Positions 37,811 to 46,726 of a stretch of DNA of 64,000 nt are shown one piece after another. The stretch covers positions 62,001-126,000 of the forward strand of contig JACPYM010000117.1 of NCBI GenBank assembly GCA_016196035.1, read 5' to 3'. Under the pieces are notes generated by a model. The model worked only from the letters and a program-made list of their open reading frames with translations, searched no databases and was not told the DNA's origin. Position 1 is the stretch's first letter; each line of letters starts with the position of its first letter. The DNA is from Acidobacteriota bacterium. GTDB lineage: Bacteria; Acidobacteriota; Blastocatellia; RBC074. Made by a program: the position numbers and the translations under genes.

Positions 37811-39802
37811 CTACTTGAATTGGAGTTCGTATTTGCTCAGCCGCTGACAAGGCTGTAATTCGATGGCTTGATTTGCCGCTTCAGCCAAGCGGCGCAAGCG
37901 CAAGCGAGCGGCAGCATCCAAGGCAACGGGCGCTTCCGGCGGCGATGGCTCTTTGGGCGTGGGCTGCGCGAGCACCCAATACTTGCCGGGCGCAAGATTG
38001 CGGAAGCGGAAGGCGCCGTCATTGCCGGTCTGAGTTTCAGCGTAACGCAACACGTCTTCGGCGCGTTCGCGTTCGGCGGGGATGAGGTGAATCTGCCACG
38101 CCCCGGCAGGCACAGCCGCGCCGGCTTTTACGGCTTTGCCATCCAGCGCCGCCGCGCCTTCCGCGACGGTCACAACTACGCCTGTCAGCCGTTCACCGGC
38201 TTTGAGCAGAAGCCCGTTGCGGCTGGCATCCGACATTCTCGAGGGGGCAGCGGGCGCGCTTTTTACAGCAGGCGCGGGCGTCGTTTTGGCGGGCGCAGAC
38301 GCAGGCGCGGCGACAGGGGCGGCAATAGACCGCATGAACCAGCGTTCGTCGAGCAATTGCGTGCCCAGGCGATAGCGTCCGGCGGGCAAGCCGCGAAAGG
38401 CGATTTCACCGGCGCGATTGGGAACGCTGAGCGGCGCGGGCGGGCGCGGTGCCAGCGCTTTGTTCGCCGCCGCCGGTTCAACGCGCAAGGTGAAGATCTG
38501 CTCTTCCAACAACGCGGCGCGCGCGGCGGTGCACTTGCTGATGCTTTCAAGCTGCACTTGCGCACGCACGGCGGCCAGCGGCTTCAACGTTAGGCTAACG
38601 CCGGTAACATCGTTGCCGTTGACCAACACGCGCACGGGCGCGGCGGCGGCGACATCCTCGCCGGAATTGCGTTGCGCCGTTAATTCGTATTCGCCATCCG
38701 TCACGTGAAGCATTGAGAACGTATCGGGGCCGCTGGCCAAACCGCGCCGGATTGGCCCGCCGCGCGGCGTGAGAAACGCCGTATTGACGACCTGGCCGGA
38801 GGCTTTGTGCGTAAGCGTCACCAGCGTGAATCCAGCGCCCGGCCCGCGTTCAGTCGCCGCGCCCGCCACCGTGCCGCTGATGGCGACGCCGTGCACGCTG
38901 CGGTACTGAATATCAATGCCGCTAATTTCCGCGCCGCTGCTCACGGTAATTTCTGCGGCTGCCGCGCGTCCGCCGGAGGGATGGTAAATCGGCCCGTCGT
39001 TCGCAAACGGATTACGCTGCTGACCGGGGCGGCCTCCGCCAAAGGCCGCGCCGAATCCGCCGCCGCCGCCGCCACCTCCACCGGCCACCGCGTTAGCATT
39101 GGCGACGACGACATACGTTCCAGCGGGCAAACCGAAGAGGCGATAGATGCCGCGATCATCGGTTTGAGCGTCGCTGTTCGCCAGTGCGGGCGGAGCCGTG
39201 GCGGTGCTCGCCAACGTCGCGCCGATTGGTTGCGCACTGACACGCACGCCAATCACCGGGTCGCCCGCCGGATTCAGGACGCGCCCCGTAATCACGCCGC
39301 CTTTGACCAGCCAAAGCGTCACGTCGTCGCCGAGGCGATAATAGGTTTGCGTCACGACTTCGGCGGGCGCATCCGGTTCCGCCGCCGCCACACTCACGGC
39401 GGCGCTTTCCTGCACGTACCCCGGCGCATTGACCTGAATCTGCAACGCCGCCGCGCGCAAGCCATCCACTTTGAAATTGCCCTCCATATCGGTGATGACG
39501 CTGCGTGAGCCATTGCCCTGCCCCCGCCCACCCACCGCCAGCACCGTGACGGTCGCGAAAGGCACCGGGCCATCTTCGCCAATCACACGCCCGGTCAGGC
39601 TGCCGTAATTGACCGTCCCGTTGGGCGTTTGCGCCTGGATGCTCGTTGCGATCAGCAACCAGCCAGCCGCACACAACATTATGAATAGCTGGCCACAGAG
39701 GCACAGAGACACAGAGGTTATGCAGCAGCCTCTGCCTTTCTCAAAAACTCGCTCTGTGTCTTTGTGCCTCTGTGGCAATGCTTTCGGGCGCAGCTTGATC
39801 AT
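37811..39802 (-). CDS. Exported carboxypeptidase-regulatory-like protein (downstream member of pair 2) with repeat-split signal peptide
   Basis: 663 aa. Modules: SLTGRVIGEDGPVPFATVTV, VKGGVITGRVLNPAGDPVIG and TDDRGIYRLFGLPAGTYVVV, a Gly-rich loop (GGGGGGGGFGAAFGGG), further modules, and a final IELQPCQRLSKYELQF like its paralogue at 23622. Residues 1-8 (MIKLRPKA) look like a signal-peptide n-region and residues ~39-54 (LFIMLCAAGWLLIATS) like its hydrophobic core; residues 9-38 are read from a CACAGAGGCACAGAG palindrome. Without the palindrome the two join into a normal signal peptide. Alternatively translation starts at Met42. It overlaps the upstream gene by 4 bp. Confidence 0.82.
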   Translation of the reverse strand: MIKLRPKALPQRHKDTERVFEKGRGCCITSVSLCLCGQLFIMLCAAGWLLIATSIQAQTPNGTVNYGSLTGRVIGEDGPVPFATVTVLAVGGRGQGNGSRSVITDMEGNFKVDGLRAAALQIQVNAPGYVQESAAVSVAAAEPDAPAEVVTQTYYRLGDDVTLWLVKGGVITGRVLNPAGDPVIGVRVSAQPIGATLASTATAPPALANSDAQTDDRGIYRLFGLPAGTYVVVANANAVAGGGGGGGGGFGAAFGGGRPGQQRNPFANDGPIYHPSGGRAAAAEITVSSGAEISGIDIQYRSVHGVAISGTVAGAATERGPGAGFTLVTLTHKASGQVVNTAFLTPRGGPIRRGLASGPDTFSMLHVTDGEYELTAQRNSGEDVAAAAPVRVLVNGNDVTGVSLTLKPLAAVRAQVQLESISKCTAARAALLEEQIFTLRVEPAAANKALAPRPPAPLSVPNRAGEIAFRGLPAGRYRLGTQLLDERWFMRSIAAPVAAPASAPAKTTPAPAVKSAPAAPSRMSDASRNGLLLKAGERLTGVVVTVAEGAAALDGKAVKAGAAVPAGAWQIHLIPAERERAEDVLRYAETQTGNDGAFRFRNLAPGKYWVLAQPTPKEPSPPEAPVALDAAARLRLRRLAEAANQAIELQPCQRLSKYELQFK
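39692..39776. repeat. CACAGAGGCACAGAGAC palindrome inside a signal-peptide region
   Basis: Arms 39692-39717 and 39752-39776 are complementary with few mismatches. The same family occurs at 58843-58933 between genes. Here it lies within the coding frame of the gene at 37811-39802 and keeps the frame open. Confidence 0.85.
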
Positions 39803-41679
39803 TGCCTTATCCCTCGCGGTTGCCGATCACTACCATTGGCGTTGCCCCGCGTTGGTGGCGCGGTCAGCGTTTTGAGATCGAGCGGGAAGATGACGCTTTG
39901 CACGCCGCTGCTGCTGACCGTCACGGTCACAGGCGTAATCGTGTTGCGGCCCAGCCCTGCCCCTTGCAAGGTCAGTTCATAAGTCCCGGCGACCAGTTGA
40001 TCGAGTTGAAAACGCCCGCTCGCATCCACCGGCGCATTGCGACCGCCGCGATCACGCACGCTGGCGCTGGCATCCACGCGCCGCGCCGAAACGGATAGGC
40101 GCAACTGCGGCGGCAACACACCGCCGGTCACTTGCACCATGCCGCGAATCGAACTGTTGCCATACGTCGCAATCAGGCGCACGCCTGCGACCTGTTCGCC
40201 CGCTTCGACGCGCAGACCCGCTTGCAAATCGGCGCCGTCGCGTTCGATGCGCAAGATCGTCAGCCCCGGCGTAGCACGATCCACCAGCGTCAACGTCACC
40301 AAGCCCGGCACCAAACCGGACAACCGGAAAATTCCGTCCGGCCCAAGCTGCGCCGCGGCATCATTCGACAACCCGCCGCCGCCGCCGCCGCGCCCACTGC
40401 TACGCGAAGACGCGCGCACCAGCAAGTTCGGCAGATTCGCCTGCACCTTCGACTCGTTCGCATTTTCAAACGCGACGACGCCCGTGATGCTCGCGCCGCG
40501 CAGCAATTTGATCTCGACACCCGTGACATCTGACGAGCTGATTTCGACGGGTACCGGATCGCTGTAAAACTCCGATGCGCCCGTCGCGCGATCCCGCGTG
40601 GCATAAACCGTGAAGCTGCCCGCCGTCAGCCCGGCGATGCGAAATTCGCCCGCCTCATTGCTGGGCGCGTCCGTCAGCTCTTCGACAACGACTTGTTGAT
40701 TGGCGCGATTGCCCTGTTGGGTTGGTTGATTTGGTTGGTTCGGCCCATTTTGATTGTTGGGATTGGGACGATTGGCGCGCGGGTTGGCCATTTTGCTGTG
40801 CCCGAGCAAGACGCCCGCCAGGGGGTTGCCCGTCTCGGCGTCCACCACGCGGCCCACGATGGCGTAGGTGTTGCGCGCGGCCATGCGAATGTCTATGCCG
40901 GTCAATTCCTGCCCCGGTTCGACGCTGACCGCGCTGGCGGTGGCGGCTTCGAGCGCATCGGGATAGTAAGTGCGTTGCCAGGCATTGCCGCTATTTGAGC
41001 CGCCGCCATTCGGGCCGCCACGACCGCCGCCGCCGCCAAAGCCGCCCTCGCCGCGCCCGACGCTGAGCAGATAACGCCCGGCGGGTAAACCGAAGAGGCG
41101 ATAGATGCCGCGATCATCGGTGCGAAAGCTGATGCCATTCGGCAAGCGCATCTGCACGGACTGGCCCGTGGCGTCCACGGGCGTCAGCGTGACCGGTTCG
41201 CCAATCACGGGCCGCGTGCCGTGCAGGACTTTGCCGGTGATGACGCCGCCTTTGGCCAACGACAAATTCAGATTCTGGACGGCCTGCCCATCGGCAAGCT
41301 GCATGGTCATTTCGCTATTCGCCAGCACGTAGCCCGGCGCGGTCACCAGCACGCGAAACGTACCGGCGGCAAGGTTGTTGATTTGAAAGCGCCCCTCAGT
41401 ATCGGTCGTCGCCGCACCGCCCGCAGTTGGCTGCGCGGCCAGTCCGCCAGCGAAAGGCTGATTGCGCTGCCCGCCCGCCACTTGATTCGCCGCCACATTG
41501 GTCAATGACACGAGCGCCCCGGCAATGCCCTTCTCGCCCATTTTGATTTGCCCGGCGAGGCTGGCGGTGCCGGTTGGGGAAGCCGTGGCCGGTGTGGCGG
41601 GCGGTGTTTGCGCCAGGAGGGTGGCTGGCAGAGAAAGCATAACGGCCAACCAACAGAGGTGTTTCTTTTTTCGCGGCAT
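39799..41679 (-). CDS. Exported carboxypeptidase-regulatory-like protein (upstream member of pair 2)
   Basis: 626 aa from the ATG at 41679, which has AAGGAG just upstream and a signal peptide behind it (MPRKKKHLCWLAVMLSLPAT); a longer frame from 41748 adds an unlikely leader. Modules: SLAGQIKMGEKGIAGALVSL, LAKGGVITGKVLHGTRPVIG, TDDRGIYRLFGLPAGRYLLS, a Gly/Asn-rich loop, a Gln/Asn/Pro-rich stretch (NQNGPNQPNQPTQQGNRANQ) and later beta modules. Translationally coupled to the gene at 37811; the pair parallels 23622-27049. No catalytic motif is visible. Confidence 0.85.
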   Translation of the reverse strand: MPRKKKHLCWLAVMLSLPATLLAQTPPATPATASPTGTASLAGQIKMGEKGIAGALVSLTNVAANQVAGGQRNQPFAGGLAAQPTAGGAATTDTEGRFQINNLAAGTFRVLVTAPGYVLANSEMTMQLADGQAVQNLNLSLAKGGVITGKVLHGTRPVIGEPVTLTPVDATGQSVQMRLPNGISFRTDDRGIYRLFGLPAGRYLLSVGRGEGGFGGGGGRGGPNGGGSNSGNAWQRTYYPDALEAATASAVSVEPGQELTGIDIRMAARNTYAIVGRVVDAETGNPLAGVLLGHSKMANPRANRPNPNNQNGPNQPNQPTQQGNRANQQVVVEELTDAPSNEAGEFRIAGLTAGSFTVYATRDRATGASEFYSDPVPVEISSSDVTGVEIKLLRGASITGVVAFENANESKVQANLPNLLVRASSRSSGRGGGGGGLSNDAAAQLGPDGIFRLSGLVPGLVTLTLVDRATPGLTILRIERDGADLQAGLRVEAGEQVAGVRLIATYGNSSIRGMVQVTGGVLPPQLRLSVSARRVDASASVRDRGGRNAPVDASGRFQLDQLVAGTYELTLQGAGLGRNTITPVTVTVSSSGVQSVIFPLDLKTLTAPPTRGNANGSDRQPRGIRQ

Positions 41680-41757
41680 GGTGACTCCTTGTTCGTGGCG
41701 GGGCAGGCCCGCAGCATTCGACTTGCCCTTAAGACGACGGGAAGCCACCTCTGGCCA

Positions 41758-41995
41758 CTATTTGTTGCTGGCAAAATTCAGCTTGACGGAATTGGCCGCG
41801 CCGCCGCCGACTGAAAGATTAAGGTCTACTTCCCCCCGTCCAGTCAGCGCACGCGCAAGTTGCAGGTTAATTTGATCCACACCGATTAAATCGCCTTGCG
41901 CGCCCGTAAAAACAACCTCCGCACTCGTGCCGCCAATCGTCGCCGTCACGCTCGTCAGCCCGCTGCGATCCGGTACAATCACCTTGCCCGCATAG
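41758..41995 (-). pseudogene. 3' remnant of a TIGR03437-domain gene
   Basis: The minus strand encodes the end of a TIGR03437 domain (LTSVTATIGGTSAEVVFTGA, GVDQINLQLARALTGRGEVD) with a proper stop at 41758. Upstream of the codons for about VIVPDRSG the homology ends and the frame runs into unrelated DNA before hsdR. The N-terminal part of the gene is gone from this side and is not found at the other end of the hsd genes. The restriction-modification island therefore adjoins a broken gene. Confidence 0.75.
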
Positions 41996-42070
41996 GATAT
42001 GGAGCACGAGACGTCCGAACTATTCCCTAAAATTTCGCGGAAGGATCGTGCTCGCGCCGCCGGCAACAGT

Positions 42071-45000
42071 TTACCCATCCGTCTTGCGGCCTTCGTGCTT
42101 CAATGCCCGATAGACCTTTTCCAGCAGGTGCTCCAAAGCCAGCTTCCGAAACTCACCATCGGCCATGAGCTTGCCGAAAATCTCTTCGTTGCCTTCCATG
42201 CGGTCAATGACCAGTCCCTCAAAGGCTTTCTCGAAGACGTAGCGGAAGTCATCTTTGGAATTAGCGGCAGCAGCTTTCTTCAGCGTCTCACTCTCAATCG
42301 CTTCTTCCTGGATCTGGTCAAAGAATAGTTGGTCGGCCAGCGTGAAGTTAGTTCCGAAGCGTTCGTTGAGGATGTCAATCAATTCGGAGAGCTTGATCTT
42401 TGGGTCTTCCTGCCCGGTGCCTACGTCGCTCGGCCCCTTGAGCGGTTTGCCGTCGCCGGTGTTGAGGTCAATCTGGCCTTCGCTGATTTTTTGCAGGCGG
42501 TAATACTGCAACTCGACTTCGTCTTCGAGTTGATAACCGGGGCCGGTGTCGCGCTTCGGCAATTTGGTCAGCAAAAAGCGCAGATAGGTATAAAGCTGCT
42601 CCAAGTCGGAATCCTGATACGGGATGACCTGCGACAGGAAGCCGTACATATTGCGGAAGTTCACCAGCAGGGTTTTCACTTCTTCGCGCTCTTCTTCGTC
42701 GCGTTCCTTGAATCGCTCAACTGCCGGGTCAAGGATGCCGTTCATTTGGGCTTGATCGTGGACGGTTTCCTTGCGGCGCGGTTTGAAATACACCGCGCAA
42801 AAAGCCTTCACTTCTTCTTCGTGAATCAAGCGGGTTTCTTCGATCTGGTGTTGCAGCCGGTAAAGGTGTTGCGCATCCGTCAGCGGTTCCGACGGCGTGT
42901 CTTCGTAATAGGGCTTGAACGCTTTATAGATTTCTTCCGGCTTGTTGCGAAAGTCGAGAATGAACGTGTCTTCCTTGCCCGCACAAGTACGATTCAGCCG
43001 CGAGAGCGTTTGCACGGCCTGCAAGCCGGTCAGTTTCTTGTCCACATACATCGTGTGCAGCAACGGTTGATCAAAGCCCGTTTGATATTTTTCCGCCACC
43101 AGCAACACCTGATATTCGTGGCTGTCGAATCGTTCCGGCAATTCGCTTTCCTTGATGCCGCCGTTCATTCCGACTTCCGTGTAGGTTTTTCCCGGCGCGT
43201 CCGGGTCTTCGACGATGCCGGAAAAAGCCACCAGCGTTTTGACATCGGTATAGCCTTTCTCGCTGATGTAACTGTCAAAGGTTTGCTTGTATCGCACCGC
43301 GTGCAAGCGGCCTTCGGTTACGACCATCGCTTTGGCGCGTCCACCGATTTTGTGTTTTACGTGCGTGCGGAAGTGTTCGACCATCACTTCGGTTTTCATC
43401 CGCAGATTGACTTCGTGAAAGGTCAGCGTGCGTGCCAGCGCCCGCGAGGCTTTTTTGCGCAAGACGTGCGGGTCGTCATCGCCGACTTGCACCAGCCGAA
43501 AATAGGCTTCGTAGGTGATGTAGTTTTTCAGCACGTCGAGGATGAACTTTTCCTCGATGGCCTGCCGCATCGTGTAAAGGTGAAACGGCGCTTGCCCCGT
43601 GATGGGGCTGGGTTCGTCAAAGACCTTCAGCGTTTTGAATTTCGGCGTGGCGGTGAAGGCGAAAAAACTCAGGTTGGGTTGTTTGGCGCGCTTCATCATT
43701 TCTCTGACCACACCAGCCAATTGATCGGCGTCTTCGTCTTCTTCGATGCGCTGATCGGCGACGAATTGCGCGGCCTCGGCCTGAATGCGGTCGGCGTTCA
43801 GTACGCCTTTCAAATCCATCGCAGCTTCGCCCGATTGCGAGCTGTGCGCTTCGTCCACGATGACGGCGAATTGTTTATCCTTCGTCGCAATCGCAAGCCC
43901 TGGGTAATCATCCGCGCGCAGCTTTTCCAGCGTCTCGGCAATGAACGGAAACTTTTGCAGCGTCGTGATGATGATCGGCGTGCCGTTCGCCAGCGCCTGC
44001 ACCAATTGCCGCGTATCCTCGTCAATCTTTTGCACGACGCCTTGTTTGTGGTCGAACTGGTAAATCGTGTTCTGAAGTTGTTGATCCAAAATCCGGCGGT
44101 CGGTCACAACGATAACCGAATCGAACACTTTCTTGTCTGCTTCGTCGTGCAGCGAGGCCAGCCGATGCGCCAGCCACGCGATGGAATTCGATTTGCCCGA
44201 ACCGGCGGAATGCTGCACCAGATAATTTCTGCCCGCTCCGTGCTGGCGCGCGTGCGCGATGATTTGGCGCACCGAATTGAGTTGGTGATAGCGCGGAAAG
44301 ATCATCGTTTCTTTGGTGATCTTCTTGATGCCTTCATCGGTGAGGATGCGCTTTTCTTCGACCTGCAAATGCATGAAGCGCCCCAGAATGTCGAGCAGGC
44401 TGTCACGTTGCCAGATTTCGCGCCACAGGTACGCCGTGCGGTAGCCTCCGTCAGTCGCAAGCGGATTGCCCGCGTGTCCGTTATTGCCGAGATTCAGCGG
44501 CAGGAAATGTGTCTTGTCGCCGCTCAACCGCGTTGTCATAAACACCTGATCCTGATCCACAGCAAAATGCACCAGCGTGCGTTTGGTGAACTCGAACAGC
44601 GGTTCGCGGTGGTCGCGGTCTTTCTTGTATTGCTTTTTGGCGTCTTCAACCGTCTGGCCGGAAAGCGGATTTTTCAGTTCCGCCGTCGCGATGGGCAGGC
44701 CGTTGAGGAACAGCGCCAGATCGAGCGATTTGGAATGTGTCGCGCCGTAATAAAGCTGCCGCGTCACCGTCAATACGTTCTGGTCATACAGCTTCAGCGT
44801 ATCGGGGTTCATGCGGTTGTTGGGCGCGAAGACCGCCACGCGCAGTTTCTTGCCGTAGCATTTGAAGCCCTGCCGCAACACCTTGAGCATACCTTTCGTG
44901 TCCAGTTCCTTGACCAGATGATCCAGCACCACGCTGCCCGTTTCCGTTTTGTGAATGGCTACCAGGCTCTTCCACATCTTCTCCTGCGTGGTTTGGATGA

Positions 45001-45151
45001 AGTCCAGCACCAGCGCCGGATCGAGCGCGCGCACCTTGTCGTAACGATCTTTCGCCGCGCCGTCGCGGTAATCCACAAAGACATAGCCGCCCTGCGTGGT
45101 CAGGTGGTCAATGATTGCGTCTTCGAGTCGTGCTTCCGTGTGTTTTTTCAT
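42071..45151 (-). CDS. hsdR: Type I restriction enzyme, R subunit
   Basis: 1026 aa; ATG at 45151 (the frame extends to 45238, but that part is repeat sequence). The N-terminal HSDR_N nuclease domain has the Glu-x-Lys of a PD-(D/E)xK site (TAELKNPLSG). The translocase has Walker A (QHSAGSGKSNS), DEAH box (VIVDEAHSSQSG), FFAFTATPK and the helicase-C motif YQTGFDQPLLHTMYVDKKLT followed by SRLNR. The C-terminal ~180 residues are the helical complex-assembly region. It cleaves unmodified DNA after ATP-driven translocation, together with HsdM2S. Last gene of hsdM-hsdS-hsdR, separated from hsdS by a 50-bp repeat cluster. Confidence 0.96.
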   Translation of the reverse strand: MKKHTEARLEDAIIDHLTTQGGYVFVDYRDGAAKDRYDKVRALDPALVLDFIQTTQEKMWKSLVAIHKTETGSVVLDHLVKELDTKGMLKVLRQGFKCYGKKLRVAVFAPNNRMNPDTLKLYDQNVLTVTRQLYYGATHSKSLDLALFLNGLPIATAELKNPLSGQTVEDAKKQYKKDRDHREPLFEFTKRTLVHFAVDQDQVFMTTRLSGDKTHFLPLNLGNNGHAGNPLATDGGYRTAYLWREIWQRDSLLDILGRFMHLQVEEKRILTDEGIKKITKETMIFPRYHQLNSVRQIIAHARQHGAGRNYLVQHSAGSGKSNSIAWLAHRLASLHDEADKKVFDSVIVVTDRRILDQQLQNTIYQFDHKQGVVQKIDEDTRQLVQALANGTPIIITTLQKFPFIAETLEKLRADDYPGLAIATKDKQFAVIVDEAHSSQSGEAAMDLKGVLNADRIQAEAAQFVADQRIEEDEDADQLAGVVREMMKRAKQPNLSFFAFTATPKFKTLKVFDEPSPITGQAPFHLYTMRQAIEEKFILDVLKNYITYEAYFRLVQVGDDDPHVLRKKASRALARTLTFHEVNLRMKTEVMVEHFRTHVKHKIGGRAKAMVVTEGRLHAVRYKQTFDSYISEKGYTDVKTLVAFSGIVEDPDAPGKTYTEVGMNGGIKESELPERFDSHEYQVLLVAEKYQTGFDQPLLHTMYVDKKLTGLQAVQTLSRLNRTCAGKEDTFILDFRNKPEEIYKAFKPYYEDTPSEPLTDAQHLYRLQHQIEETRLIHEEEVKAFCAVYFKPRRKETVHDQAQMNGILDPAVERFKERDEEEREEVKTLLVNFRNMYGFLSQVIPYQDSDLEQLYTYLRFLLTKLPKRDTGPGYQLEDEVELQYYRLQKISEGQIDLNTGDGKPLKGPSDVGTGQEDPKIKLSELIDILNERFGTNFTLADQLFFDQIQEEAIESETLKKAAAANSKDDFRYVFEKAFEGLVIDRMEGNEEIFGKLMADGEFRKLALEHLLEKVYRALKHEGRKTDG

Positions 45152-45196
45152 GGTGGTTCGGTTTCGCGGTCGTCGAAAAATTCGAGAAACGGTTAA

Positions 45197-45390
45197 AGCT
45201 CCGTAGGGAGCGGCATGTTTATAGAAGCCATCCGCCACACAGCACCAAGCTCCGTAGGAGCGAAATGTTTATAGAAGCCATCGCCACACAGCACCAAGCT
45301 CCGTAGGAGCGAAATGTGCAGATGCCGCTCCTACGGAGCTAACGCAACCGATTGGCCGCCTGCTATAAACATCCCGCTCCTACGGAGCTT
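45197..45390. repeat. AGCTCCGTAGGAGCG repeat cluster between hsdS and hsdR
   Basis: Three direct copies of AGCTCCGTAGGAGCG start near 45197, 45247 and 45297 with a ~50-bp period that also repeats ATGTTTATAGAAGCCAT. Two inverted copies (CGCTCCTACGGAGCT) lie at about 45326-45340 and 45375-45390. The last overlaps the hsdS stop codon. Spacers are nearly identical to each other, so this is not a CRISPR array. Confidence 0.9.
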
Positions 45391-46726
45391 TAGGAATCTT
45401 GACGCCGCGCACATCAATCTTGCCCGTCGTCGCGGCAGTGATGAGAGCGGTGCGATATTCGGTTAAGCGGTTGATGACAACTTCAGCTAATTCCATTAAC
45501 CGATCAAGTTTTTGAAGCTGAATAATCAAGTGTCCCACAATAGCTGTTTGTTCGAGCAATGGCGGCACGGGAATTAGAAACTTCTTGAGTGTTTCAGTCT
45601 CCATCTTGCGAGTGCCGTGCGCGGACTCTTGCGCCAACCCTGAAAAGACTTTTGCAAATCCAGTAAGGCACCAAAACAAATACTCTACGTTGAGTTGTTC
45701 CCCACAACGGAGCGCCTTCATATCTTGATTGATCGTCACAGCACGCTCTGTAATAGCCGTTGGAAATGAATGAGCCAATATCATCCCTCTCACCACAATT
45801 AGAACAGCGTTCACTGCAATGAGGGGGATTGCCGTTTCTCTTAATGCGGCTTCTGTAATGTGATCAATCGAGTCTGATATACGGGGTTGCTTCATATCCT
45901 TTGGAGTTACCCAAGGAATGTCACCATCCCAATACTCTGAGTTTGCCATGCTGGGAGTCATGCCACCGGACATTGTCATTAGAAATCCGAGCGGAACAAT
46001 CTCCCAATGCTGCGGCACTTGGCCGAGCCAGGGGATGCCGGAATCGCGCAGGGGAGTGGCGGGGTTGAGTCCTTTGGTAACGGCTTGAGTGATGACCGCG
46101 AGGCGCTTTTCCTTGAGCTTTTCCAGCAACTCCCGCTTCCGGGCAATCAGCGCGTCAATCTGCCCCGTCTTCCAGTCCAGAAACGCGGCGATTTGCTGCT
46201 GTTCGCTCTCTCCGGGAAGCGGCAGCTTAAGTTCTTTGTATTTCTCCGCGCTGAAGTTCTCAATCGTTGACTGAATCAGCGTCGAGTTGATGCAAGCCCA
46301 ATAACAAGCTGTCTGGAAGTAGTAATTTGCAAAGCGAGGAAAGATCACGCATTGGTCAGGTCGAAACCGAATCAAGTATCCAGCATAGGCAGCCTTCCCC
46401 CAACTAGACAAATACTGAAAACTTTTACCAACGGTAGCACCGCTGCGAGCAAGCAAAATATCACCGTCCTGAAGCAAGTAAGGAGCGGCAACATCCTCTT
46501 CAAGCGAACGAAACGTGTCATCGTAAAGAGTGCCGTCATCTTTGACATCGGTGATGCGGATGTAACGTGGCAGTCCGCGATCATCAAGAACAGCGGCTTC
46601 GTTGGCTCCATACATCAGCGGTTCGGATGCTGCGAAACGGAGTCGGCGAAACGACCAATGGCGCGGCAATACGCCCAGCCAATCGGGTTCAATCTCGCTG
46701 TAATCGGCGTAAGCCTGATAAGCCAT
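45380..46726 (-). CDS. hsdS: Type I restriction-modification specificity subunit
   Basis: 448 aa. Two target-recognition domains (about 15-190 and 225-380) each open with a similar segment (GVLPRHWSFRRLRF; GQVPQHWEIVPLGF). Each is followed by a conserved helical spacer (ESEQQQIAAFLDWKTGQIDA with KLKEKRLAVITQAVTKGLNP; PPLLEQTAIVGHLI with LTEYRTALITAATTGKID). It determines the bipartite DNA target. The ATG overlaps the hsdM stop (TGATG). The last codons and the TAG stop are read from the AGCTCCGTAG repeat, so KAP at the C-terminus is repeat-derived. Confidence 0.95.
   Translation of the reverse strand: MAYQAYADYSEIEPDWLGVLPRHWSFRRLRFAASEPLMYGANEAAVLDDRGLPRYIRITDVKDDGTLYDDTFRSLEEDVAAPYLLQDGDILLARSGATVGKSFQYLSSWGKAAYAGYLIRFRPDQCVIFPRFANYYFQTACYWACINSTLIQSTIENFSAEKYKELKLPLPGESEQQQIAAFLDWKTGQIDALIARKRELLEKLKEKRLAVITQAVTKGLNPATPLRDSGIPWLGQVPQHWEIVPLGFLMTMSGGMTPSMANSEYWDGDIPWVTPKDMKQPRISDSIDHITEAALRETAIPLIAVNAVLIVVRGMILAHSFPTAITERAVTINQDMKALRCGEQLNVEYLFWCLTGFAKVFSGLAQESAHGTRKMETETLKKFLIPVPPLLEQTAIVGHLIIQLQKLDRLMELAEVVINRLTEYRTALITAATTGKIDVRGVKIPKAP

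Noticed and set aside
42329-45196. 955-codon open frame on the plus strand
   Set aside because: It is antisense to hsdR, whose helicase and nuclease motifs are unmistakable; the plus-strand translation has no domain or start signal.
45197-45390. CRISPR array
   Set aside because: Only three direct copies with almost identical 'spacers', plus inverted copies; this is a palindromic repeat cluster.
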